Source of the DNA: Solemya velum gill symbiont
Lineage (GTDB): Bacteria; Pseudomonadota; Gammaproteobacteria; Chromatiales; Chromatiaceae
DNA: 64,000 nt
Direction: 5' to 3'
Assembly: GCF_000787395.1 (NCBI RefSeq)
Contig: NZ_JRAA01000001.1
Location: 682,001 to 746,000 of the forward strand
The notes beneath the pieces are model-generated. The model was not told where the DNA came from and did not search any database. It saw only the letters and a program-made list of their open reading frames with translations. The position numbers and the translations under genes are program-made. This document shows positions 1 through 10,419 of the stretch, in pieces. The stretch's first letter is position 1. Each line of letters begins with the position of its first letter.

Positions 1-343
1 AAGGGATATGCCAGTTTGGCCCCGGTTGGGTAACATCCCCGAAGGCACCAAAACGCAACACAACACCACGTTCTGCCGGCTGCACAATATAGAACCCGCT
101 CGCAGCCCAGACTGCCGCAGCAACCACCAACAGTGCAGCGACACCCTTGCCGCCAATACCGCTGGGAAAGCCACCGCCACCACCGGAGCTTTCACCGCCG
201 CCGTTGCCACGCGATTTGCCAAACAGCCCGCCAAGCTTCTTCTGCAGATTCTTGACTACTTCGTCTAGATCAGGCGGGCCGTCATTACGATTGCCTCCAC
301 CCCAGGGGTCGCGATCGCCGCCACCCGGTTGATTCCATGCCAT
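1..343 (-). CDS. hflK: HflK, FtsH-associated membrane protein (N-terminal part)
   Basis: The 5' end of a leftward gene that runs off the window; about 114 residues are visible. It opens MAWNQPGGGDRDPWGGG, then a Gly/Pro-rich cytoplasmic stretch, one membrane segment near residues 68-87 (AALLVVAAAVWAASGFY), then the start of the SPFH/band-7 domain (QPAERGVVLRFG). HflK pairs with HflC to form the complex that modulates the FtsH protease at the inner membrane. It lies 110 bases downstream of hflX on the same strand, the order expected for hfq-hflX-hflK-hflC; hflC should follow outside the window. Confidence 0.93.
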   Translation of the reverse strand, partial: MAWNQPGGGDRDPWGGGNRNDGPPDLDEVVKNLQKKLGGLFGKSRGNGGGESSGGGGGFPSGIGGKGVAALLVVAAAVWAASGFYIVQPAERGVVLRFGAFGDVTQPGPNWHIP

Positions 344-453
344 TCAAAACTCCGGAATAGTAATTTAATAATGGACAAATAATGCCAAAGCACGAATTCT
401 AGCCGGATTGGCGCACAATTCATACCATACACTTCAAGTGATTTTGGACTACT

Positions 454-1746
454 TCACTCTGCGGATGGTTCCTCGCCCAACAGAGGGAAGTTCTTTTTGA
501 GTTGATTGAAGCTGCGCAGGGGCATCCTGAAACTGACGATCGTATCGCCCTTTTCCGAGTATTTCTCCTCGAGGATGTCTGCTTCACGGTAGAGTGCAGC
601 TCGCAATGCGCCTTCTGACGGGGGCAATTCGACTGTTTTCGTCACCTGCTCACTCGCCGCGAGTTCTGCCAGCACCTCGATAAGCAGGTTAATTCCCTCA
701 CCACTGACGGCAGAGAGCCAGACCTTGATCGGACGCCCCTCATCATCTCTTTCGATACGCGGCTCGACCTCTTCCATTCGGTCGATCTTGTTCATTACGA
801 TCAGCTGAGGGATGGTTTCCGCGTTGATCTGTTGTAACACATCATCCACTTCGGCAACCTGTATTTGATATTGCGGATTGGAGGCATCAACAACATGCAA
901 CAGCAGGGAAGCATCAATGGTCTCCTGCAGGGTTGACTTGAATGCCGCGATCAACTCGTGCGGAAGACGCGAAATAAATCCGACCGTATCTGCCAGCACC
1001 AGCGAGGTATTATTCGGTAATTCAAGCCGCCTGAGTGTTGGATCAAGTGTCGCAAACAGTTGGTCCTGAGCGTAGACATCGGCCTCAACGAGACGATTGA
1101 AGAGAGTGGATTTGCCGGCATTGGTATAACCGACCAGGGAAACGGTAGGCGTATCTGCACGGCGACGTGCCTTGCGCCCCAGTTCGCGCTGGGCATCAAC
1201 TTTATCAAGACGCTTCTGGATACGGGTGATACGCGCCCCGATGAGCCGCCGGTCTGTCTCCAACTGGGTTTCACCCGGTCCACGCAGGCCGATACCACCC
1301 TTCTGACGTTCGAGGTGAGTCCAGCCTCTTACCAGACGCGTGGAGAGGTGCTTGAGCTGCGCCAGCTCAACCTGCAGCTTGCCCTCGAAGGAGCGTGCAC
1401 GCTGGGCGAAAATATCCAGCATCAGGCCGGATCGATCGAGTACCCGGCAGGAGAGTTCGGCTTCGAGGTTGCGTTCCTGGGCAGGTGATAGCTCATGATC
1501 AAATATCACCAGCTCGCCGTCGTGCATGGCAAGCAGTTCCTTGAGCTCTTCGAGCTTCCCCTTGCCGATAAATGTCCTGCTATCCGGTGATGTACGCACA
1601 CCTGTCAGCTGTGCAATCGCCTCTGCACCGGCAGAACCGGCGAGTTCAGCAAACTCCTGGAGCTCCTCCTCGTCTGGCTGCCCGGAAAAACCGACATGCA
1701 CAAGGACGGCACGCTCACCACTATCCGGGCGTTCGAAAAGCTCCAC
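454..1746 (-). CDS. hflX: HflX, ribosome-associated GTPase
   Basis: A 430-residue GTPase of the Obg-HflX group. It has the N-terminal HflX domain with the glycine-rich GGIGLRGPGETQLE segment (about 150-163), then a G domain with G1 GYTNAGKS at 206-213, the DTVGF G3 and NKID G4 motifs. The family splits stalled or hibernating 70S ribosomes after stress. It sits 29 bases downstream of hfq and upstream of hflK on the same strand, so co-transcription is likely. Length is normal for the family. Confidence 0.95.
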   Translation of the reverse strand: MELFERPDSGERAVLVHVGFSGQPDEEELQEFAELAGSAGAEAIAQLTGVRTSPDSRTFIGKGKLEELKELLAMHDGELVIFDHELSPAQERNLEAELSCRVLDRSGLMLDIFAQRARSFEGKLQVELAQLKHLSTRLVRGWTHLERQKGGIGLRGPGETQLETDRRLIGARITRIQKRLDKVDAQRELGRKARRRADTPTVSLVGYTNAGKSTLFNRLVEADVYAQDQLFATLDPTLRRLELPNNTSLVLADTVGFISRLPHELIAAFKSTLQETIDASLLLHVVDASNPQYQIQVAEVDDVLQQINAETIPQLIVMNKIDRMEEVEPRIERDDEGRPIKVWLSAVSGEGINLLIEVLAELAASEQVTKTVELPPSEGALRAALYREADILEEKYSEKGDTIVSFRMPLRSFNQLKKNFPLLGEEPSAE

Positions 1747-1775
1747 GAGTTAATCAGAACCTGAAAATAATGATA

Positions 1776-2030
1776 TCAGGCGTTACCCGGCTCAGGCTGG
1801 TCAGAATCTTCTTCAGTGGCGAGACGGACATTCCGTGCTGGCACAATGGTGGAGATGGCGTGCTTGTAGACCATCTGGCTGACAGCATTCTTGAGCAGAA
1901 CAACAAACTGATCGAAAGACTCGACCTGGCCCTGCAGCTTGATGCCGTTCACAAGGTAAATCGAAACAGGTACACGCTCCTTACGCAGCGCGTTGAGGAA
2001 AGGATCTTGTAAATTTTTCCCTTTTGACAT
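1776..2030 (-). CDS. hfq: Hfq RNA chaperone
   Basis: 84 residues with the full Sm fold: N-terminal [32 protein letters not shown] (Sm1; Q8 and the proximal-face residues are present) and [12 protein letters not shown] (Sm2, with the family's KH motif). Hfq hexamers bind small RNAs and A-rich mRNA and promote sRNA-mRNA pairing. The C-terminal tail is short and acidic ([14 protein letters not shown]). It lies between miaA and hflX, the usual gammaproteobacterial order. Confidence 0.97.
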   Translation of the reverse strand: MSKGKNLQDPFLNALRKERVPVSIYLVNGIKLQGQVESFDQFVVLLKNAVSQMVYKHAISTIVPARNVRLATEEDSDQPEPGNA

Positions 2031-2123
2031 GATGGTATATCCTTTTGTGGCTTGGTTATTGTAATTTTTTGGCGTAAAACACCGGCGCCAGTCTGCCTAT
2101 CATAGACATCTACAGCTTGAAAC

Positions 2124-3047
2124 TCAATGGACTCCGAAATGGTGTAAATGTTCCCCAAGCTCACTACGCTGTTTCAGCCAGATCGCATCCTCCTCCTTTC
2201 TGAGCCATGTCATCTGGCGCTTGGCGAGCTGCCGCGTGGCCGTGATCGCCGTCTCAACCATCTCATCATGACTGATTTCGCCGCGAATATACTGCAACAT
2301 CTGGCGGTAACCGACGCTGCGCATCGAGGGCAAATCGGGGGCGAGGTCATATTTCTCCAGCAGGGAGCGAACCTCATCCTCGAAGCCCTGTTCCAGCATC
2401 TGCCTGAAACGCACAGCGACCCTCTCACGCAACTCCTCTCGGCCAAAGGGCGCCCATACCAGCTTCAGAACCCGGTACGGAAGTAGCTCCTGTTTTTGCT
2501 GCTGCACCTCCGTCATTGGCTTGCCGGTAATACGATAGACTTCCAGTGCGCGTTGGATACGCTGCGGGTCGTTGGGATGAATTCGCTGTGCCGCTGCCGG
2601 ATCTACCTGTTGCAACTGCCGGTGCATCGCTTCCCAGCCGTCCTGCTGCGCCTCTTCGAGCAACTGCGTCCGAACCGACTCATCCGCCTCCGGTAGTGGC
2701 GACAGGCCGTGCTGCAGGGCGCGAAAATAGAGCATGGTGCCACCGACCAGCAAGGGAATACGCCCGGCCTCAGTGATCTGTTGCATCTCGCACAGTGCAT
2801 CCTCGCGAAAACGTGCTGCTGAATAGGCCTCGTCCGGGTCACAGATGTCGATCAGCCGGTGTGGCGCAAGGTGTAATTCATCTGGCGTCGGTTTCGCGGT
2901 GCCGATATTCATATCACGGTAGACCAGCGCAGAATCAACGCTGATGATGTCGCACGGCAGGCTCTCAACCAGCTCCATTGCCAGCGCTGTCTTGCCCGAC
3001 CCGGTAGGCCCCATAATAAAAATAGCAGGTGGCAGTTGCTGTTTCAT
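2124..3047 (-). CDS. miaA: MiaA, tRNA dimethylallyltransferase
   Basis: Adds a dimethylallyl group to A37 of tRNAs that read UNN codons. Visible are the P-loop [11 protein letters not shown], the [16 protein letters not shown] segment with the catalytic Asp, and the [12 protein letters not shown] region. The likely start is the ATG at 3047 ([10 protein letters not shown], 307 aa), which overlaps the mutL stop as ATGA and implies translational coupling; a longer in-frame start at 3065 lies inside mutL and is less likely. Hfq follows 93 bases downstream. Confidence 0.95.
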   Translation of the reverse strand: MKQQLPPAIFIMGPTGSGKTALAMELVESLPCDIISVDSALVYRDMNIGTAKPTPDELHLAPHRLIDICDPDEAYSAARFREDALCEMQQITEAGRIPLLVGGTMLYFRALQHGLSPLPEADESVRTQLLEEAQQDGWEAMHRQLQQVDPAAAQRIHPNDPQRIQRALEVYRITGKPMTEVQQQKQELLPYRVLKLVWAPFGREELRERVAVRFRQMLEQGFEDEVRSLLEKYDLAPDLPSMRSVGYRQMLQYIRGEISHDEMVETAITATRQLAKRQMTWLRKEEDAIWLKQRSELGEHLHHFGVH

Positions 3048-4879
3048 TGTCCGCGGCTGAACCACTTGTCGATCTCACCAAGCCCGAGTTGAACCCAGGT
3101 TGGACGGCCATGATTACACTGACCGCTGCGTTCAGTCTCTTCCATGTCGCGCAGCAATGCATTCATTTCAGGTAGCGTCAGGCGCCTGTTCGCTCTCACC
3201 GAGCCATGGCAGGCAATTGTGCCGAGCATCTCGTTGATATTCTCCGCGACACGCTGACTATTACCGTGGACCGCAAGGTCAGCAAGGATATCACGCAACA
3301 GCTGTTCGGCATTGGCACCCTGCAGATAGACCGGCATGGATCGAATCACAAGTTTTTCCTTGCCCAGTGCATCAATCTCCATACCCAGTTCCAGTAACTG
3401 ATCACGGCACTCTCGTGCCAGTTCCGCTTCACGACTGCTGACATCGACTGAGACTGGAACCAGTAACGGTTGTGAACGCATACCGCCCTCCTCCAGCGCC
3501 AGTTTCATGCGCTCGTAGGTGATACGCTCATGGGCTGCATGCATATCGACCACAACCATGCCCTCACTGTTCTCGGCAAGAATATAGATGCCATGCAACT
3601 GCGCCACCGCGTAACCCAGCGGCGGCACACTCTCATCACCAACGGGCACTTGCATCTCATCTGATTGCTGCTGAATGCCGACTGCCGGTTGCTGTCTGCC
3701 GGATGCAGGCATCTGCAGGCGATTAACCGCCTCATAAGTTGCCTGCTTGTCGCGCACAGAGAGACCGAGTGACTGCTGTGGAGGCACCGCCGCTTGTGTA
3801 TAGGCGGGCCTTCCCGGAGAAAAGGAAGATTGTGCAGTCGACGACACGCCCTCTTCGCTGCCAGCGGGTAGATCACCAGGACGACTCTCACCAATCACCT
3901 TGTGCAGGGTACGGAAGAGAAAATCGTGAACAAGGCGGCCTTCCCTGAAACGCACCTCGTGCTTAGTGGGATGCACGTTGACATCAACAAGCACCGGATC
4001 GAGCTCAAGGTAGAGAACATAGGCGGGATGCCTGCCGTGAAAAAGCACATCCTGAAACGCCTGGCGGATAGCGTGCGCAACCAGCTTGTCACGCACCATG
4101 CGGCCATTGACGAAAAAGTGCTGCATATCGGCCTGGCTACGCGAAAAAGTCGGCAAGCCAACCCAGCCCCACAAATGCAGACCTGCCGCCTCGTGATCAA
4201 GCTCGAGGCAATTCTCAACAAAGCCCTTGCCGAGGAGTTGTGCCAGGCGTTGCAGCTGCTGCTCTCGCTGCATGGCAGGCGCAAGGCGCAACACCTCACG
4301 ACCATTATGGGTTAACCGGAAACCGACATCGAAACGTGCCAGCGCAATGCGTCGTAGCAGCTGCTCAATGTGACCGAACTCGGTCTTCTCGGTTTTCAAA
4401 AACTTGCGGCGTGCCGGAGTATTGTAGAAAAGATCGACCACTTCCAGCGTCGTGCCAACAGGGTGTGCTGCCGCACTCACCTCGCCGGCAGAATCGACCA
4501 TGGTGGCATGCGCATCATCTGCAGTACGAGATGTCAGGGCAAGACGTGATACCGAGGCGATACTCGGCAGGGCTTCACCACGGAAACCCATACTGGCTAT
4601 GCGCTCGAGATCTTCCAGTGATGTAAGTTTACTGGTTGCATGGCGTGATAGTGCCAAGCCGATATCATCAGAAAGAATCCCGTGACCATCATCACGGATG
4701 CGGATGCGCTTGACGCCGGCCTGATCAACTGCAACATCAATATCTGTTGCGCCGGCATCCAGGCTGTTTTCGACCAACTCCTTGACCACGGAAGCCGGGC
4801 GCTCGACAACCTCGCCAGCGGCTATCTGGTTGATGAGGACTGAAGGAAGGGCGTGTACGCGCCGAAAAGTGTTACTCAC
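3044..4879 (-). CDS. mutL: MutL, mismatch repair ATPase (endonuclease-type motif)
   Basis: 611 residues. The N-terminal GHKL ATPase shows [31 protein letters not shown] and GFRGEAL. A Pro/Gln-rich linker (about 340-430) leads to the C-terminal dimerisation domain. That domain has [12 protein letters not shown], which fits DQHA(X)2E(X)4E with Met for Gln, plus ACHGSVRA and CNHGRP; these are metal-site motifs of MutL proteins that nick DNA themselves. Such MutLs occur in bacteria without MutH. The gene lies between the amidase and miaA and overlaps miaA. Confidence 0.95.
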   Translation of the reverse strand: MSNTFRRVHALPSVLINQIAAGEVVERPASVVKELVENSLDAGATDIDVAVDQAGVKRIRIRDDGHGILSDDIGLALSRHATSKLTSLEDLERIASMGFRGEALPSIASVSRLALTSRTADDAHATMVDSAGEVSAAAHPVGTTLEVVDLFYNTPARRKFLKTEKTEFGHIEQLLRRIALARFDVGFRLTHNGREVLRLAPAMQREQQLQRLAQLLGKGFVENCLELDHEAAGLHLWGWVGLPTFSRSQADMQHFFVNGRMVRDKLVAHAIRQAFQDVLFHGRHPAYVLYLELDPVLVDVNVHPTKHEVRFREGRLVHDFLFRTLHKVIGESRPGDLPAGSEEGVSSTAQSSFSPGRPAYTQAAVPPQQSLGLSVRDKQATYEAVNRLQMPASGRQQPAVGIQQQSDEMQVPVGDESVPPLGYAVAQLHGIYILAENSEGMVVVDMHAAHERITYERMKLALEEGGMRSQPLLVPVSVDVSSREAELARECRDQLLELGMEIDALGKEKLVIRSMPVYLQGANAEQLLRDILADLAVHGNSQRVAENINEMLGTIACHGSVRANRRLTLPEMNALLRDMEETERSGQCNHGRPTWVQLGLGEIDKWFSRGQ

Positions 4880-4963
4880 GTTGAATCGGTTGGTAGAAGT
4901 GCGATTTTCAATAGGGTATCACTCTATCACAGAGTCACTACATGCTGGATGCTGACTGCTGTT

Positions 4964-5027
4964 TTGTAGGAGCCCCCCGGGCGATTGAAACTGCCACATA
5001 ATCACGGCGAGTACGCCGCTCTTACAA
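4964..5027. repeat. REP-like imperfect palindrome between mutL and the amidase gene
   Basis: The arms TTGTAGGAGC (4964-4973) and GCTCTTACAA (5018-5027) pair with one mismatch. A second hairpin, CGGCG-AGTA-CGCCG (5005-5018), lies at the inner right edge. The TGTAGGAGC end resembles gammaproteobacterial REP elements, and a second copy of this type lies at 53609-53647. Confidence 0.5.
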
Positions 5028-5031
5028 GCCG

Positions 5032-6450
5032 TTATCCCTCAGCAGGAATTTTCAGCACCTGTCCGATGCGGATGCGATCGCCATTGATATTGTTGACACT
5101 ACGCAGCGCAGAGGTACTGACGCTGTATTTGACCGCAATTTCCGACAGGGTATCGCCCGGGGCGATGACATACTTGTCACTTTTTACCGGGTCGTTACGA
5201 CGCGCCAGCCAGGTATCCGGCGGTGGCGATTTGTGAAAATAGGTACGGATACCACCAAGAATCGCTTCTGCAAGCTTCTTCTGGTAACTCGCCTTACGCA
5301 GTTTTTTCTCTTCTCCGGGGTTGGAGATAAAGGCTGTTTCAACAAGCATCGAGGGGATGTCAGGCGACTTGAGTACGACGAAACGCGCTTTCTGCACCTT
5401 GCGTGAGTGTGTCGGCCCCAGTTTGCGCAGGTTTCGGAGTGTCTTACCGGCCACATCGTGGCTGACCTGCATGGATGCAGACTGGGACAGATCCAGTAGT
5501 ACTGAGGCAAGGACATTATCCTTGTCATCGAGGCTCACGCCGCCAACCAGGTCGGAAGAGTTCTCCTTCACCGCAAGCCACTTTGCCGCCTCACTTGAAG
5601 CACCACTCTTGGACAAGACGTAGACCGATGCACCATGTGCACGAGAGTCCTTGAAAGCATCCGCATGGATGGAGACAAAGAAGTCAGCTTTTTGCTTGCG
5701 TGCAATCACCATACGTTTGCGCAACGGAATATAGTAATCGCCCTTGCGTACCAGCACGCCCTTCATGCCGGGCTCGGCATCGACCAGCGCCTTGAGTTTT
5801 TTCGATATAGAGAGCACTACATCTTTCTCACGCGTACCGCGTTTACCGCGTGCGCCCGGATCTTCACCACCGTGTCCGGCATCAATCGCAATGACCAGGT
5901 CCCTGGCTGGCTTGGGAGGCTCAGCCGGGGTTTTAGCAACTTTTGCAGTTGTAGCGGCTTTTTCTGTTTTTGCCGCTGCCGCTGCTTTTGTCGCCTTCTC
6001 GGCTTTTGCGAGACGTGCAAGAGCCTCGTCAACACCTGTTTCTGCGCTGACCTGTTTTTTCTCATAAAGATCAACAACCAGGCGGTGGCCGTAGGAACCG
6101 TTCGGCTTGAGCTGGAAACTTTTCGCCGTGGCGTTCTCCTTGAGATCGAGAACCAGTCGAATACCGCTTTTATCACGAACACCGCTGCGCATCGCCTTGA
6201 CGAAACGGTTGTCAATCAGTGTGGGAGAGTTGTCTGTGAGTCGACAGTTTTTGATATCGATAACAATCCGGCCGGGATTATCGAGACTGAATATCCTGTG
6301 TTCAACCTGCCCGGTGGTGTCAAAAACCAGGCGCGTGCGCTCAGGTGCACTCCAACTGCGCACACCCTTGATCTGCTCACCGGCCAACAGCGGGACAGAG
6401 ACAAAGCAGCTTGTGAGCAATGCCAAAGAAATCAGCAGACGCGCAAACAC
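5032..6450 (-). CDS. N-acetylmuramoyl-L-alanine amidase, AmiB/AmiC type, with LysM
   Basis: 472 residues. There is a Sec signal peptide (FARLLISLALLTSCFVSVPLLAG), an AMIN domain (about 27-130, septal targeting), an Ala/Lys-rich linker (about 145-180), an Amidase_3 domain (IDAGHGGEDPGARG, later SIHADAF and MLVETAFISN with the catalytic Glu) and a C-terminal LysM repeat (YVIAPGDTLSEIAVKYSV). It cleaves septal peptidoglycan for daughter-cell separation. The GTG start at 6450 is backed by a strong GAGGAGGG site 5 bases upstream. It belongs to the tsaE-ami-mutL block; the LysM is as in AmiB. Confidence 0.93.
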   Translation of the reverse strand: MFARLLISLALLTSCFVSVPLLAGEQIKGVRSWSAPERTRLVFDTTGQVEHRIFSLDNPGRIVIDIKNCRLTDNSPTLIDNRFVKAMRSGVRDKSGIRLVLDLKENATAKSFQLKPNGSYGHRLVVDLYEKKQVSAETGVDEALARLAKAEKATKAAAAAKTEKAATTAKVAKTPAEPPKPARDLVIAIDAGHGGEDPGARGKRGTREKDVVLSISKKLKALVDAEPGMKGVLVRKGDYYIPLRKRMVIARKQKADFFVSIHADAFKDSRAHGASVYVLSKSGASSEAAKWLAVKENSSDLVGGVSLDDKDNVLASVLLDLSQSASMQVSHDVAGKTLRNLRKLGPTHSRKVQKARFVVLKSPDIPSMLVETAFISNPGEEKKLRKASYQKKLAEAILGGIRTYFHKSPPPDTWLARRNDPVKSDKYVIAPGDTLSEIAVKYSVSTSALRSVNNINGDRIRIGQVLKIPAEG

Positions 6451-6565
6451 AAAAACCCTCCTCGACCCTTTAATAGTTAAAAAATAGCATAAAACAATGC
6501 TTTCTCCAATAATTTCCTAGAGATAGGCATCTTTTTTAATAAATAATTTATATAAAAGGAAGGTA

Positions 6566-7027
6566 TTACCCCGACACCTTCTGCAGCAGAGAGCGCCCTG
6601 AAGCACTGCAACTCGTCAGATTTAACTCACGCCCCTGTTGACGATGAGCTATTTCTATCAGCAAATCGGCAGGCGGCAGACCCGATACTCCCCTCTCCGG
6701 CCATTCGAATACCAGCACACCGTGACCAACCATGTCGCGTAGTCCTAGGTAATCGAGTTCTTCAGGGTCGGCGAGGCGATAGAGATCGAAATGGTAGAGA
6801 CTGATGACATCCAGTTCGTAGGGCTCCATGATCGTATAGGTCGGGCTTTTGACCGCCTTCTGCCAGCCAAGACCACGCAGCATACCTCGCACCAGGGTTG
6901 TTTTGCCCGCACCCAAATCCCCCTGCAGGTAGATGACAAACCCCCCTTTGGCAACGGCTGGCAACAGTGAACCGAGTTGCGCACCGAATTCCTGCTGTTG
7001 CTGTTCTGAGTCGAGCTGTATCTGCAT
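6566..7027 (-). CDS. tsaE: TsaE, ATPase for tRNA t6A37 synthesis
   Basis: 153 residues with the Walker A motif GDLGAGKTTLVRG (about 36-48), the SPTYTIMEPY segment and HFDLYRL typical of the YjeE family. It works with TsaB and TsaD in threonylcarbamoyl-adenosine formation. It follows the nnr gene by 3 bases and precedes the amidase gene, as in E. coli. Confidence 0.94.
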   Translation of the reverse strand: MQIQLDSEQQQQEFGAQLGSLLPAVAKGGFVIYLQGDLGAGKTTLVRGMLRGLGWQKAVKSPTYTIMEPYELDVISLYHFDLYRLADPEELDYLGLRDMVGHGVLVFEWPERGVSGLPPADLLIEIAHRQQGRELNLTSCSASGRSLLQKVSG

Positions 7028-7030
7028 CAG

Positions 7031-8533
7031 TTACCCCAACAATGAACGCAGTTTCGGCAAAAGATCAGATGCGATCATGCCACGCATACCATCACGTGCC
7101 ACCAGGTCACCGGCCGCCGCATGCAGGCAAACACCCATTTCAGCTGCAGATGCCATGTCATACCCCTGCACAAGCAGGGAGCCGATCACACCACTGAGCA
7201 GATCACCCATACCAGCAGTCGCCATGCCCGGATTGCCCTCGCTGCAGATTGCAGGACGGCGTCCTGATCCATAGCAGATCACACTGCCGGCTCCCTTGAG
7301 AACAATGACACCACCGTAGCGCTTCTGAATCTCTTCGGCTGCAGCAATCCTGTCGCTGGCTATTTCGGCTGTTGAGCAATCAAGCAGTCGTGCTGCCTCA
7401 CCCGGATGTGGTGTCAATATCCGTTTCTCATTCCTGTCCGGTTGTTTTGCCAGCAGGTTGAGTCCATCAGCATCGATCAGCACGGGCAGTTCAGTCTCAC
7501 AGAGAGAATCAAACAGTGATTGACCCCATTTCTGCTGACCGAGGCCCGGCCCCACCACGATCGCATCGGCACGCTTGAGCAAACCCCGCAATGCCTGCGG
7601 ATCCTCGATTGGTTGCGCCATGATCTCGGGGCGCCCTGCAATGATGCTCGCGCAACTGGCTTCCCGCGTCGCCACACTAACTAGACCGGCACCACTACGC
7701 AGCGCTGCCTCGGCAGCGAGGCGTGTTGCCCCGACAGTACCCTGATCGCCACCAACAATCAGCAAATGCCCCTGATTCCCCTTGTGGGCAGTCGGCATCA
7801 ATGGTCGCAGTAGTGTTTTCTCCCTCTTCCAATCGAGTCGACGGGCAGTGAGAATCTGGCTGGCGTAGAGTTTCGCCGGCACATCGAGAGAATCAAAATG
7901 AATTTCACCGCAGCAGCCAGGTCCGTCGCCGGTGAAGAGCCCCTGCTTCAAACCGATAAATGTGGCCGTGGCATCTGCACGCACAACGCAACCCATAGCT
8001 GCACCGCTGTCTGCATTGAGGCCCGAGGGGATATCAATTGCAAGCACCGGCGTTCGCATTGAATTCACCTGTGCAATGCATTCGGCCCAGCGCCCCTCAA
8101 CTTGCCGGTCGAGCCCGGTACCGAGCAAGGCATCAACAATCACGCCATGATCCGTGTCGATATCCAGTGATGATATGACGTTGATATCAAGCTTTTCACA
8201 CGCCTTCGCATTGGTCAGCGCATCGCCTTGCAAGCGCGCCTCATCAACCATCGGCAACAGTCGGACTGTGAAGCCAGCCTCGTGTGCCAGGCGTGCAACC
8301 ACGTAACCGTCTCCACCATTATTACCACCACCGCAAAGAACTGTGATGCTCTTTCTATGCGGCCATGTCCTGCGTAAAAGGTCAAATGCAAAACTCCCTG
8401 CACGCTCCATCAACTGCAGTGATGGAATCGAAAACTGTTCGATCGCGAGGCGATCCAGTTCACGCACCTGTGCAGCACGATAGAGTGCATAAGGCAGCTG
8501 ATCTTTGTGCGGCAGTTTTCTCACTTCTGTCAT
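7031..8533 (-). CDS. nnr: Bifunctional NAD(P)H-hydrate epimerase/dehydratase
   Basis: Repairs damaged NAD(P)H hydrates. The N-terminal YjeF_N epimerase part has CGGGNNGGDGYVVAR, DALLGTGLDR and AIDIPSGLNADSG. The C-terminal ADP-dependent dehydratase part, of ribokinase-like fold, has AHKGNQGHLLIVGG, VGPGLG, LTPHPGEAARLL and GMGDLLSGVIG. The start is probably the ATG at 8533 (MTEVRKLPHKDQ, 500 aa); 25 further residues are open upstream but look non-coding. It diverges from queG and is 3 bases from tsaE. Confidence 0.93.
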   Translation of the reverse strand: MTEVRKLPHKDQLPYALYRAAQVRELDRLAIEQFSIPSLQLMERAGSFAFDLLRRTWPHRKSITVLCGGGNNGGDGYVVARLAHEAGFTVRLLPMVDEARLQGDALTNAKACEKLDINVISSLDIDTDHGVIVDALLGTGLDRQVEGRWAECIAQVNSMRTPVLAIDIPSGLNADSGAAMGCVVRADATATFIGLKQGLFTGDGPGCCGEIHFDSLDVPAKLYASQILTARRLDWKREKTLLRPLMPTAHKGNQGHLLIVGGDQGTVGATRLAAEAALRSGAGLVSVATREASCASIIAGRPEIMAQPIEDPQALRGLLKRADAIVVGPGLGQQKWGQSLFDSLCETELPVLIDADGLNLLAKQPDRNEKRILTPHPGEAARLLDCSTAEIASDRIAAAEEIQKRYGGVIVLKGAGSVICYGSGRRPAICSEGNPGMATAGMGDLLSGVIGSLLVQGYDMASAAEMGVCLHAAAGDLVARDGMRGMIASDLLPKLRSLLG

Positions 8534-8611
8534 CTGATCTTTCAACTGGTGTATTGCATAGGTTAAACGGATAATGGATAACTTCAATAATAACCCAGCA
8601 GACGCCATTTG

Positions 8612-9676
8612 ATGACTGAATCATCAACAGCTCTTCAACAGGTCGCCAGCGACATCAAGTCGTGGGCCGGTGAACTCGGCTTTCAGCAGTGCGGTATCAC
8701 GGATACCGACCTGACACTTGCCGAGTCACGTCTGCACGCCTGGCTTGGCAATGGTTACCATGGTGACATGGAGTACATGTCGCGGCATGGTGTGAAACGC
8801 TCACGCCCGGGAGAGCTGGAACCTGGCACCTTGCGGGTGATTTCCGTGAGCATGAATTATCTGCCGGACAAGCAGGAAGACCTGCTCGCGCTGACGCAAG
8901 AACCGGCACAGGCATTTATCTCACGCTATGCCCTTGGACGTGACTATCACAAGCTGCTGCGCAAGCGCCTGCAACAACTGGCAGACCGGATCACATCAGC
9001 ACATGGCAAATTCGGTTATCGCGTATTTGTCGACTCGGCGCCGGTTCTTGAGAAACCGATTGCGGAAAAGGCGGGGCTTGGCTGGATCGGCAAGCATAGC
9101 AATCTCATCAGCAGGAATGCAGGGTCATGGTTTTTTCTCGGTGAACTCTACGTCGACTTGCCGTTACCAATTGATGATCCCGCTGAGGAGCATTGTGGCA
9201 GCTGCAGCGAATGCATTGACATCTGTCCCACGCAAGCAATTGTCGAACCCTTCGTGGTTGATGCGCGCCGCTGTATCTCTTATTTGACTATCGAACTGCA
9301 CGAAGCGATTCCGCTGGAACTGCGCAAGCAGATCGGCAATCGCATCTACGGCTGTGATGACTGCCAGGCCGTTTGTCCGTGGAATCGCTTTTCACAGAGC
9401 ACCGGAGAAGAAGACTTTCTGCCGCGTCACGAACTTGACAAGAAGACCCTGCTCGAACTGTTCAGCTGGAGTGAAGAGACATTCCTGAAGCGCACCGAAG
9501 GCTCGGCCATCCGACGTATCGGCTACCAGCGCTGGCAACGCAATCTTGCCGTGGCACTGGGAAATTCCAGCGGTGGAAGTGAAGTCATCAGCAGCCTGCA
9601 ACGGGCGCTTGCAGATGCGTCACTGCTGGTAAAAGAACATATTGAGTGGGCGCTTTCGAATCTCGGCAGCGACTAA
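8612..9676 (+). CDS. queG: QueG, epoxyqueuosine reductase
   Basis: 354 residues from the ATG at 8612 (a TTG lies one codon earlier). It catalyses the last step of queuosine synthesis in tRNA, a cobalamin-dependent reduction. Two 4Fe-4S motifs are clear: [12 protein letters not shown] and [11 protein letters not shown] with an upstream Cys. The family motif [10 protein letters not shown] and a C-terminal HEAT-like stretch are also present. It diverges from nnr and converges with orn, overlapping its stop by 4 bases. Confidence 0.95.
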   Translation: MTESSTALQQVASDIKSWAGELGFQQCGITDTDLTLAESRLHAWLGNGYHGDMEYMSRHGVKRSRPGELEPGTLRVISVSMNYLPDKQEDLLALTQEPAQAFISRYALGRDYHKLLRKRLQQLADRITSAHGKFGYRVFVDSAPVLEKPIAEKAGLGWIGKHSNLISRNAGSWFFLGELYVDLPLPIDDPAEEHCGSCSECIDICPTQAIVEPFVVDARRCISYLTIELHEAIPLELRKQIGNRIYGCDDCQAVCPWNRFSQSTGEEDFLPRHELDKKTLLELFSWSEETFLKRTEGSAIRRIGYQRWQRNLAVALGNSSGGSEVISSLQRALADASLLVKEHIEWALSNLGSD

Positions 9677-10254
9677 TTATCAGCGTTGTCGTCAGCCACG
9701 TTCATTGGCTCAAGATTGAAGAAATGCTCGCGGTAGTGCTTGAGCTCTGCAATCGAGTCGCGAATATCATCCATCGCCAGGTGCTTGGCCTGCTTGCTTA
9801 ATCCCTTCAACGCATCGGGCTTCCAACGCCGGGCAAGCTCCTTGATTGTACTGACATCGAGATTGCGATAGTGAAACCAGGCTTCCAGCCTGGGCATTTC
9901 GCGGGCCATGAAACGTCTGTCCTGGCAGATGCTGTTGCCGCACATGGGCGATGCACCTTCGGCCACATACTGCTCAAGAAAAGCCAAGGTCTCGCGTTCA
10001 GCTGCGGCCGCATCATGCTTGCTTTCACGCACACGATCAACCAGGCCTGATTCACCATGGGTACGGGTATTCCAGTCGTCCATTCCATCCAATACCTTGT
10101 CCGGTTTGTGGATGGCAATTACAGGGCCCTCGGCAACGACCTCCAGGTGCTGATCGGTGACAATAGTTGCGATCTCAATAATCGTGTCATTGCGCGTATC
10201 CAGACCTGTCATTTCCAAGTCGATCCAGATCAGGCGAGTGTGCTCTTCAGCCAT
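9673..10254 (-). CDS. orn: Orn, oligoribonuclease
   Basis: A DEDD-family 3'-5' exonuclease that degrades 2-5-nt RNAs, including pGpG. Visible are [11 protein letters not shown] (first acidic pair), [11 protein letters not shown] and a C-terminal [19 protein letters not shown] with the last Asp. The start is placed at the ATG at 10254 ([10 protein letters not shown], 193 aa), 9 bases after a GGAA; the ATG at 10269 is possible but adds five residues not usual in the family. The orn/queG/rsgA neighbourhood matches E. coli. Confidence 0.94.
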   Translation of the reverse strand: MAEEHTRLIWIDLEMTGLDTRNDTIIEIATIVTDQHLEVVAEGPVIAIHKPDKVLDGMDDWNTRTHGESGLVDRVRESKHDAAAAERETLAFLEQYVAEGASPMCGNSICQDRRFMAREMPRLEAWFHYRNLDVSTIKELARRWKPDALKGLSKQAKHLAMDDIRDSIAELKHYREHFFNLEPMNVADDNADN

Positions 10255-10419
10255 GTATTTCAGTTCCATTAGAGGTATCGGTAAAGAGTGCCATTTTTGA
10301 CTTGTGAAATCAAAGAGTCAATGATGCACCTCTCTTCACCTATTTCCACATGGATGAAGGTGTCACCCGCAACCGCTTTCGACTAAACTGTGATTACATT
10401 CACAGATTGGATTCAGAAA

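Noticed and set aside
5635-6480. 281-residue open frame opposite the amidase gene
   Set aside because: Shadow of the amidase gene; composition is Cys- and Thr-rich without a motif or ribosome site.
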